A program made the position numbers and the translations under genes. From the NCBI GenBank assembly GCA_016193115.1, contig JACPSV010000259.1, forward strand, positions 1-5,353: a stretch of DNA of 5,353 bases, given 5' to 3'. The DNA comes from Elusimicrobiota bacterium. Its GTDB lineage: Bacteria > Elusimicrobiota > Elusimicrobia > 2-02-FULL-39-32. Below are positions 1-5,353 of the stretch, piece after piece (the stretch's first letter is position 1; each line of letters starts with the position of its first letter). The notes below the pieces were generated by a model. That model worked only from the letters and a program-made list of their open reading frames with translations, was not told the DNA's origin and made no database searches.

Positions 1-1284
1 CGCGCTGGCCAGGTGCATGGGACCGGAATCGTTTGTGATGAAGAGGGAGCAACGGGAAATTAAGGATGTCAAGGTTTTGAGATCGGTTTTCCCGCAAAGA
101 TTGATAACGGGACTCTTCATAAAGGAACAGACAGACCGTACCGCAGTCTTATCCTGATCGGAACCAAAGAGAATCACCTGACAGTTTCGCTCCTTTTGAA
201 GGGTGTCCGCTACCTGGGCAAAATATTCGGGCAGCCAGCGCTTGGTTTTCCACATGGATCCGGGATTCATGCCGATCAACATTTTTCCTTCCGGAATGTG
301 ATGGCTGTCGCAGAATTGTTTAAAATCAAACGGGCTCTCGCGGGCAGGGAGTTTAAGAACAGGCTCCTCGGCCTGGATGCCCAGAGCTTCCAGCAAACGC
401 AGGTTACGGTTAGAATCGTGCATCTCCCATTGGAAAGGAACGACGTCCGTCAAAAATATTTTACCCCCGCTATTCTCAAAACCGATCCTCTTAGGAATGC
501 CGGCCAACCAAACCAGAAAGGCGCTCCTAAAAGAGCGGTGAGGCAAGAGAACAATGTCATAACGCCCGCGCAGCCGTTGCGCCCAATTCCAAAGGGAAAA
601 TATCCCAGATTCTTTTCCCCGCTTGTCCATGACTAGGATCTCGCCGATCTCTTGATTGCCGGTAAATATTGGCTTAATTTCCGGCGTGCAGAGAACAGAA
701 ATTTTGCAGGTTGGAAAATGGTTGTAGAGGGATGAAAGCAGAGGAGTCGTCAAAACGGCGTCTCCCAAAAATGCCGTCTGTACCACCAGAAAACGGAGAG
801 GCGGCCGCTTTTGCTCTACAGCCCGATCAAAAAAAATCTCCGGTTTAAAATTTCCGGGCTGGTCAATCCCAATCATTTTTAGAGTTTCTAGATAGCGTTG
901 CGCCGTATGACGATTGAGTTCCGGGGTTTTAATTTTGCGTTTCACAAACAACCGGCGAGCCAAAATATCTTTGCGGTACCGAATTTTTAGGCGCGCTCCC
1001 GAAAAAAACGACACCAGATTGGAACGAAGGTTGTTATGCAGATCAATCAGGATATCGAACTTTTCCTGACGCACGGCTCGGACTAAGGAAAGCAAGGAAG
1101 TGTCTTCCCACAGCACGAAAAGATGGTCTATGTACGGGTTCCAGGACAAAACATCCACATATTCCCCTTTGACCGCAACCGTCACCTCGCAATCTTTATA
1201 TTTTTCCTTCAAATTCCTAAAAACGGGGGTGGCAAGCACGACATCCCCTAAAGAAGAAAACCGTATCACCAATATTTTAGTCAT
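1..1284 (-). CDS. GT9-family (ADP-heptose:LPS heptosyltransferase-like) glycosyltransferase with duplicated N-terminal domain, 3' end beyond window
   Basis: From ATG at 1284 the frame stays open for 428 codons to the window edge, so the C-terminus is missing. I translated it by hand and found no in-frame stop. Residues 1-160 form a GT9 N-terminal Rossmann domain: ILVIRFSSLGD with the catalytic-type Asp14, IDLHNN, and the closing RYLETLKMIGI. A second, complete GT9 N-domain of the heptosyltransferase II type follows from about residue 164, with VVQTAFLGD (Asp175), DKRGKESG and the LPHRSFRSA motif. The only donor-binding domain comes after it, with NPGSMWKTKRW (340-350) and NDSGPMHLA (418-426). 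GT9 enzymes are usually near 350 residues, and this one would be about 500. By family it should transfer heptose, or a similar sugar, from a nucleotide donor to Kdo-lipid A/core on the cytoplasmic face. It follows waaA by 8 bases. The GT9 assignment is secure; the exact sugar is not. Confidence 0.93.
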   Translation of the reverse strand, partial: MTKILVIRFSSLGDVVLATPVFRNLKEKYKDCEVTVAVKGEYVDVLSWNPYIDHLFVLWEDTSLLSLVRAVRQEKFDILIDLHNNLRSNLVSFFSGARLKIRYRKDILARRLFVKRKIKTPELNRHTAQRYLETLKMIGIDQPGNFKPEIFFDRAVEQKRPPLRFLVVQTAFLGDAVLTTPLLSSLYNHFPTCKISVLCTPEIKPIFTGNQEIGEILVMDKRGKESGIFSLWNWAQRLRGRYDIVLLPHRSFRSAFLVWLAGIPKRIGFENSGGKIFLTDVVPFQWEMHDSNRNLRLLEALGIQAEEPVLKLPARESPFDFKQFCDSHHIPEGKMLIGMNPGSMWKTKRWLPEYFAQVADTLQKERNCQVILFGSDQDKTAVRSVCSFMKSPVINLCGKTDLKTLTSLISRCSLFITNDSGPMHLASA

Positions 1285-1290
1285 TCTGAA

Positions 1291-1295
1291 CCTTA
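1291..1295 (-). promoter_or_regulatory. Ribosome binding site of the GT9 gene, overlapping the waaA stop
   Basis: On the minus strand, TAAGG lies six bases before the ATG at 1284. The TAA is the stop codon of the upstream Kdo transferase gene, and AAGG is a short Shine-Dalgarno core. It is the best-placed ribosome binding site in the window, and the overlap suggests the two genes are translationally coupled. The assignment rests on sequence and spacing only. Confidence 0.55.
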
Positions 1296-3242
1296 TAGAT
1301 ATCCTTTAATAATTTCCAATGTTTTTTTTTTTTTTTTTCCGGAAAATTTTTGTACCGCCTCTTTGGCTGATTTGCCTATTGGACCGATACGATCTCTATT
1401 TTTAAGAAGTTCCTCAATCTTTGCCTTGAGATCTTGCGGATTCTCTACTTGAATTCCGCCGCCTGACTCCAGCAAAATCCGGGCGGGTTCAGAAAAATTT
1501 TCCATGGATTTTCCAAAGAGAACGGGCTTGGCAAACCACGCAGGCTCTATGGGATTTTGTCCGCCCTTAGGAACCAGAGACCCCCCCACAAAAGCAAAGT
1601 GACATTCCCGGTACGCGAGCCAGAGATCTCCCAAACTGTCCCAGACCATCAAATCCCACGGCGCTGAAGGATTCTGAATCCAAATTGTCTTCAAAATGGA
1701 CTTCATTCCCAACGATTCGGAAATTCTAAGCGTATCCGAAACCTGACCCAGATGTCTGGGAGCTAAAATAAGTTTCAAATCGGGAGAATCTTTTCGTAAG
1801 GAAGAGAAAACTTCCAGAATGTATTTTTCCTCTCCCTCGCGCAGGCTGCCGGCCGCCCAAACACAGATACCTTCATGGGAGAGATGGAACGGTTCCTGTG
1901 AACCTGCGCCGGCTTTCCATTCCGGCGGACAATAGTCGTACTTTAAATTGCCGGCGACCACCGTTCTCTCTTTTTTCACTCCCAAAGAAATAAACCGTTC
2001 CTTGTCCATGGGTTCACGGGCAGAAACAAAATCAATCTTTTGCATCACCATCGTTGCCAATGACCGAAACTGAAGGTATCGTCTAAAACTCTTTTGAGAA
2101 ATGCGTCCATTCACAATTCCAATTGGGATGCCGCGCTTGTGCGCTTGGCGCACCCAGTTGGGCCAGATCTCTGATTCCAAAAGCAAAAACATTTTTGGCC
2201 GCAGACGCTTGAAAAATTTTTCTAATATCCAGGGGATATCGAGAGGCGCGTAAGTAATGAAATCCCCGCATTGCAACCGTTTTGCCTCCTCCAAACCGGG
2301 GCGGGTCGTTACGGAATAAATAATCGGTTGATCCGGATACTCTTTTTTGATCGCCCGTACCAACGGAAACGCGGCGCGGCACTCTCCCAAACTAGCCGCA
2401 TGCACCCAGAGTGGTCTCCTTTTCCCTGGCGTCCAATTCTCAATACTAAAACCTAACCGAGCAGAAAAGCTGGAACGGAAATCTGAAAAAAAATTGGAGG
2501 GAAATTTTAAGAATACCCCCAGGAGAAGAAGAGGAGAGAAAAGAAGGAGGAAAAAACTGTAGATAAAGTAAATGAAGGACTCCCAAACCTGAGAGCTTTC
2601 TTTCTGGCTCTGCGCCTGATGGTCCGATTCGGATGTAATTCTATCCAATTCGCGCCTCAACTCTTCGGATTTCTTTTGTAAATCGTCGCTCTCTGAGATG
2701 AAAATAGGATGACCGTAGCGTACGACAATTGAATTGAAGGGGAAAGGAACCCAGTAATCGTCCCAACCGTGAAATATCATTTTCCGTTTTGCCGAATAGG
2801 TAACGGGAAGAATGGGCTTGCCTGTTTTTTGCGCCAGATAAAGGATACCGGACGCGACGGTCCTCTGCGGTCCTCGCGGACCGTCCGGAGTCACGCCCAC
2901 GGTCACACCCGACTCCAACACCCTTTTAAGTTCTACCAAAGCCCGAACACCGCCTCGAGAGCTGGATCCGCGAACGGCTCCCAACCCAAAAAGGCGCATG
3001 ACCCGGGCAATAATTTCCCCATCCTTGCTTCGGGAAACGAGGACGCTCGCCGGTTCGTTCCTGTAAACGTAAGGGAAAAAGAACTGTCTGCCGTGCCAAA
3101 AGGCGTAAATAACGGGATCGGATCTCTCTTCCAAAACAGTTCTTTGATGACGGCTGACCCAAAGAACGCGGGAAGTCTTTCCTACGCAATGGAGGTAGAG
3201 CCACGCGATCCGCGGGACGATATGATTCCAAAACGTTTGCAT
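1293..3242 (-). CDS. waaA: DUF374/LpxJ-like lipid A acyltransferase fused to Kdo transferase (WaaA/KdtA)
   Basis: This is one 649-residue frame, numbered from ATG at 3242. Residues 1-205 are a DUF374 (COG2121) acyltransferase: WHGR at 49-52, SKDGEIIA at 72-79, RGSSSRGG at 91-98 and TPDGPRGP at 118-125. This family includes LpxJ, a secondary lipid A acyltransferase. A hydrophobic segment (about 222-246) leads into a full-length Kdo transferase of about 415 residues: HAASLGE with the catalytic-type Glu287, LLESEIWPNW, VNGRISQKS, GNLKYD (431-436), APRH (494-497) and GGSLVPKGGQNPIEP (553-567; the family usually has GGHN). WaaA moves Kdo from CMP-Kdo to the lipid A precursor at the inner face of the inner membrane. 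The ATG sits 4 bases after the previous stop, without a clear Shine-Dalgarno site. An upstream GTG at 3287 would add 15 residues but overlaps the previous gene, so I prefer the ATG. The C-terminus passes through a 17-A tract. Confidence 0.93.
   Translation of the reverse strand: MQTFWNHIVPRIAWLYLHCVGKTSRVLWVSRHQRTVLEERSDPVIYAFWHGRQFFFPYVYRNEPASVLVSRSKDGEIIARVMRLFGLGAVRGSSSRGGVRALVELKRVLESGVTVGVTPDGPRGPQRTVASGILYLAQKTGKPILPVTYSAKRKMIFHGWDDYWVPFPFNSIVVRYGHPIFISESDDLQKKSEELRRELDRITSESDHQAQSQKESSQVWESFIYFIYSFFLLLFSPLLLLGVFLKFPSNFFSDFRSSFSARLGFSIENWTPGKRRPLWVHAASLGECRAAFPLVRAIKKEYPDQPIIYSVTTRPGLEEAKRLQCGDFITYAPLDIPWILEKFFKRLRPKMFLLLESEIWPNWVRQAHKRGIPIGIVNGRISQKSFRRYLQFRSLATMVMQKIDFVSAREPMDKERFISLGVKKERTVVAGNLKYDYCPPEWKAGAGSQEPFHLSHEGICVWAAGSLREGEEKYILEVFSSLRKDSPDLKLILAPRHLGQVSDTLRISESLGMKSILKTIWIQNPSAPWDLMVWDSLGDLWLAYRECHFAFVGGSLVPKGGQNPIEPAWFAKPVLFGKSMENFSEPARILLESGGGIQVENPQDLKAKIEELLKNRDRIGPIGKSAKEAVQKFSGKKKKKTLEIIKGYL
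1322..1338 (-). repeat. 17-base poly-A homopolymer inside the 3' end of waaA
   Basis: The plus strand shows 17 consecutive T, so the coding strand has A17. It encodes five lysines plus parts of the flanking Gly and Thr codons, ten codons before the stop. Tracts of this length are prone to polymerase slippage in replication, transcription and sequencing. With 16 A the tail changes frame and stops at 1279-1277, inside the start of the next gene. With 18 A it stops early, at 1308-1306. Confidence 0.9.
2508..2579 (-). other. Hydrophobic membrane-anchor segment joining the two halves of the fusion
   Basis: The segment codes for about 24 mostly Phe, Leu, Ile and Tyr residues with a central Ser-Pro (FSPLLLL). 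It corresponds to the N-terminal membrane anchor of stand-alone WaaA proteins. Here it is internal, between the acyltransferase domain and the Kdo transferase domain. A charged, likely helical stretch precedes it (residues about 187-217, rich in Lys, Glu, Arg, Gln). Confidence 0.75.
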
Positions 3243-3246
3243 GAGA

Positions 3247-3819
3247 CTATCTTTTTTTGATGGGGTTCCAGAAACAGAAGCTGACACGGCTGTAGAGAGG
3301 GGAAATTTGAGAGTTTTCGTCCACTGAGATACCCGCTTTCTGAGATTGGAGGAGTTCCAGACTGTGTTTCAATTGGGACGACTCCAGAAGCCAGGGAGGA
3401 GAACAGTCGCAATTTTCCAGCTTCGATTCTTCCCCAATCAGTTTGAGAACGAAGTTGAGAGATTGGTCCAGAGCTTCGGAAGCAATCGCTTCTAAAACCG
3501 CGGATTGGTGTGTGTCCTGCGCCCTCAACTTTTGAATTTCTGATTCTAAAGGGGTTCCGATCGTGGTTGCAATCAAAGAAAGGGAAACGGATTCCGGAGA
3601 TTGGCTCAACAAAGGTTTCAGTGTTTCCGGAACAGAACCGCAGGAAAAGGTCTCGTAGAGGGCGACAGGTTCCAGAAGAGCGGACGTCCTTTCGATTTCC
3701 GATTGGATCTGTATCTCTGTCTCCTCTTCCGACTTTTGAAGCGGGGACTTTTTCTTGACATTCCTGAGAACGAAAGAAGGCCGCAGAGAGATTTTATACT
3801 TCTTAATTTTTCTGACCAT
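3247..3819 (-). CDS. MetH activation-domain-like protein (B12-dependent methionine synthase reactivation fold), degenerate
   Basis: The protein has 190 residues, is soluble by composition, and has no signal peptide. The basic N-terminus (1-24) is unassigned. Residues 40 to 184 follow the pattern of short stand-alone methionine synthase activation proteins: an LLEPVALYE element (48-56), IATTIGTPLESEI (83-95), LEAIASEALDQSLNFVL (109-125), CSPPW (139-143) where the family has a SPGY-type AdoMet-binding loop, LELLQSQKAGISVDE (154-168), and ISPLYSRVSFCFW (172-184) where the family has a P-x-K-S-V-S ending. In MetH this domain binds AdoMet and flavodoxin for reductive remethylation of cob(II)alamin. 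Here the Arg and Tyr of the loop are missing, so AdoMet binding is doubtful. The gene lies 15 bases after secF and 4 bases before the acyltransferase-waaA fusion. The family call comes from pattern memory, not a search. Confidence 0.62.
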   Translation of the reverse strand: MVRKIKKYKISLRPSFVLRNVKKKSPLQKSEEETEIQIQSEIERTSALLEPVALYETFSCGSVPETLKPLLSQSPESVSLSLIATTIGTPLESEIQKLRAQDTHQSAVLEAIASEALDQSLNFVLKLIGEESKLENCDCSPPWLLESSQLKHSLELLQSQKAGISVDENSQISPLYSRVSFCFWNPIKKR

Positions 3820-3834
3820 CTCCGGGGAAGGAAA

Positions 3835-4749
3835 CTACCGGCGGTTGGAACCTCTTTTCTGAGAGCGGATCTCCTGCCATTCGTAAATCAGAGGCGCAGC
3901 CACAGCGATCGTCGAGTAAGTCCCCACCACCGCGCCGAAGGTCATGGCGAATGCAAAATTGTGGATCACTTCTCCTCCGAAAAAGTAGAGCGCCAAGACC
4001 ACAAAAAAGACCGTCAGGTTTGTGATGATCGTTCGGGAAAGAGTCTCATTGATACTGCGGTTGATCACCTCCGCAAAAGATTCGGTGCGGCGCAATCGAA
4101 ACTGTTCTCTCATGTAATCAAAAACAACAATGGTGTCGTTGATGGAGTAACCCGCGATCGTCAAAAGAGCCGCGACAATCGTGACGTCAATCTCCTTATT
4201 GGTGATAGAAAATATCCCCACCGTAGCCAAAACGTCATGCACCAAAGCAATCACCCCGCTCGCTCCCCAAATGCCGGAATGAAACCGGAACGCCACGTAA
4301 ATGATGATCCCAACAAACGTGAGCATGAATGCCCAGAAAGTCTGACGGATTAGGTGGCTCCCGACCGTAGGGCCCACATACTCTTTCCGCAAAAGGCTGG
4401 GAGCGCGGTCCGGAAACGATCCTTCCAAGGCGGACTGAACTTCTTTGCCGACATCGCCTCCGCCCTGAGGTTTGGCCCGAACCATGAAAGTTCCTTCGCC
4501 GCCCACGCTTTGCAGCTCAAACGAGGAAATCCCTTTAGAAATTAAGGCGTTACGCACCTCATCTACGGCAGGCGGATTTTGAAACCGGATCTCTACCAGA
4601 GTCCCGCCGGTAAAGTCCAGTCCCCATTTAGGTCCTCCCTTCAATATCAAGGAAGCAATCCCGGCACCGATCAAAAGCCCTGAAATCGCGAAGAAAACGT
4701 ATCGTTTGCCTACAAAATCAATCGTCGTTTTTGGAATAATCTGGAGCAT
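3835..4749 (-). CDS. secF: Protein translocase subunit SecF
   Basis: This is a complete protein of 304 residues, normal for SecF. TM1 is at about 18-37, followed by the DFTGGTLVEIRF signature (45-56) and a periplasmic P4-like region with VGGEGTFMVRA. The YVGPTVG turn (124-130) leads into the five-helix RND-type core: TM2 about 135-155, TM3 161-181 with VHDV (170-173), TM4 188-209 containing GYSINDTIVVFD (200-211), and TM5 and TM6 at 243-290. With SecD it forms the proton-driven complex that helps SecYEG/SecA move proteins across the inner membrane. The ATG lies 4 bases after the secD TAA with no obvious Shine-Dalgarno site, which points to translation coupled to secD. The C-terminus is short and basic (RSQKRGSNRR). 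Confidence 0.97.
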   Translation of the reverse strand: MLQIIPKTTIDFVGKRYVFFAISGLLIGAGIASLILKGGPKWGLDFTGGTLVEIRFQNPPAVDEVRNALISKGISSFELQSVGGEGTFMVRAKPQGGGDVGKEVQSALEGSFPDRAPSLLRKEYVGPTVGSHLIRQTFWAFMLTFVGIIIYVAFRFHSGIWGASGVIALVHDVLATVGIFSITNKEIDVTIVAALLTIAGYSINDTIVVFDYMREQFRLRRTESFAEVINRSINETLSRTIITNLTVFFVVLALYFFGGEVIHNFAFAMTFGAVVGTYSTIAVAAPLIYEWQEIRSQKRGSNRR

Positions 4750-4753
4750 GGGA

Positions 4754-5353
4754 TTAGATGCTTAAATCCACAAAGTTAGGATCGCGCAAACGCCACTCGT
4801 AATAGGTTCGTGTCACAAATATGGCCGTAAACATGGAGGCCAGTATCCCGATCGTCAATGTGACTGCGAACCCCTTCACGGGTCCCGTGCCAAACTGAAA
4901 AAGGAAAAGAGCGGCGATCAGGGTTGTGAGGTTGGAATCCACAATGGCGGTGAAGGCCTTATCGTACCCTTGATCAATCGCCATGCGCACCGTTTTATTG
5001 TTTCTTAACTCCTGGCGCGTCCTTTCCAGAATGAGCACGTTCGCGTCCACCGCCATGGCGGCGGACAGAATCATTCCCGCGATGCCCGGCAACGTCAGCG
5101 TAGCCCGAAAATAAATCATGGCGGCTAAGAGCAAAAAGAAGTTTAGAAGAAGGGCGCCATTGGCTACCATGCCGGAAGCGCGATAGTAAAACCCCATAAA
5201 AAATATGACCAGAGACATGCCAATCACAGAGGACCAAACCCCCGCGCGGATAGAATCTTCCCCCAGAGACGGCCCCACTGTCCTCGCTTCAATCACCGTA
5301 ACAGGCGCCGGCAGGGCGCCAGCCCGCAACACGGTGGAGAGCAGTTTCGCTTC
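4754..5353 (-). CDS. secD: Protein translocase subunit SecD, C-terminal part (5' end beyond window)
   Basis: The window holds the last 199 codons and a TAA stop; the start lies beyond the right edge. The fragment begins in the conserved stretch before the membrane core, LRAGALPAPV then TVGPSLGEDSI, and holds the remaining membrane helices. Family landmarks are LTLPGIAGMIL (86-96 of the fragment), MAVDANVLI (100-108), which carries the conserved Asp of the transmembrane proton relay, the TTLIAALFLFQFGTGPVKGF region, and a final helix ending MFTAIFVTRTYYEW. SecD pairs with the adjacent SecF. The missing upstream part should contain TM1 and the large P1 periplasmic domain. Nothing in the visible part looks damaged. 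Confidence 0.97.
   Translation of the reverse strand, partial: EAKLLSTVLRAGALPAPVTVIEARTVGPSLGEDSIRAGVWSSVIGMSLVIFFMGFYYRASGMVANGALLLNFFLLLAAMIYFRATLTLPGIAGMILSAAMAVDANVLILERTRQELRNNKTVRMAIDQGYDKAFTAIVDSNLTTLIAALFLFQFGTGPVKGFAVTLTIGILASMFTAIFVTRTYYEWRLRDPNFVDLSI

Noticed and set aside
196..636. A 146-codon plus-strand open frame
   Set aside because: It is antisense to the GT9 gene, whose motifs are unambiguous on the minus strand. No ribosome binding site or family resemblance was seen.
1322..1338. Poly-T run as a plus-strand terminator
   Set aside because: No GC-rich hairpin precedes it on the plus strand, no plus-strand gene ends there, and it lies inside the coding sequence of waaA.
1581..1587. 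G7 tract (coding strand) in waaA as a second slippage site
   Set aside because: It simply encodes the conserved Gly-Gly of the GGSL motif and is short enough to arise by chance. A shift here would destroy the enzyme.
2480..2560. Purine-rich, repeat-like plus-strand stretch
   Set aside because: It is explained by the Phe/Leu/Ser-rich codons of the membrane anchor on the opposite strand. No true repeat unit was seen.
3240..3287. GTG start at 3287 for the acyltransferase-waaA fusion
   Set aside because: It would overlap the previous gene by 41 bases, lacks a Shine-Dalgarno site, and adds 15 residues (SASVSGTPSKKDS-type) unlike the family. The ATG at 3242, 4 bases after the stop, fits better.
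3601..4353. A 250-codon plus-strand open frame opposite secF and the MetH-like gene
   Set aside because: It lies wholly antisense to well-identified genes and its product is a low-complexity Arg/His/Asp-rich string with no recognisable motif. It is a shadow of secF codon usage.

Overview
The window is a gene-dense stretch from a Gram-negative bacterium. All five genes are on the minus strand and read from high to low coordinates. They form one unbroken block: the gaps are 4, 15, 4 and 8 bases, so there is room for neither a promoter nor a terminator. Lipid A/core biosynthesis genes (Kdo transferase, a DUF374/LpxJ-like acyltransferase, an ADP-heptose-type glycosyltransferase) show an outer membrane with lipopolysaccharide. 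Separate secD and secF genes, moderate GC and the presence of a corrinoid-methionine-synthase activation-like protein would suit an anaerobic or candidate-phylum bacterium (Omnitrophota-like, for example). That placement is only a guess; the sequence alone does not fix the taxon.

Layout in transcription order: (1) 5353-4754, the C-terminal membrane half of SecD, cut by the right edge; (2) 4749-3835, complete SecF; (3) 3819-3247, a 190-residue protein resembling the activation (reactivation) domain of B12-dependent methionine synthase, with its AdoMet-binding signature eroded; (4) 3242-1293, a fusion of a DUF374/LpxJ-type lipid A acyltransferase to a full-length Kdo transferase (WaaA/KdtA); (5) 1284-1, a GT9-family glycosyltransferase running off the left edge, with an unusual N-N-C architecture: two acceptor-type N-terminal Rossmann domains before a single donor-binding domain.

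The block joins protein export (SecDF helps SecYEG drive translocation) with late lipid A acylation, Kdo addition and inner-core glycosylation, so most of it serves cell-envelope assembly. The methionine-synthase-like protein is the odd member. The points most worth a second look are the duplicated N-domain of the GT9 enzyme, the acyltransferase-Kdo transferase fusion with its buried hydrophobic anchor, the 17-A homopolymer near the 3' end of the fusion gene, and the degenerate MetH-activation protein. No RNA gene, mobile element, CRISPR array, plus-strand gene or long intergenic region was seen.
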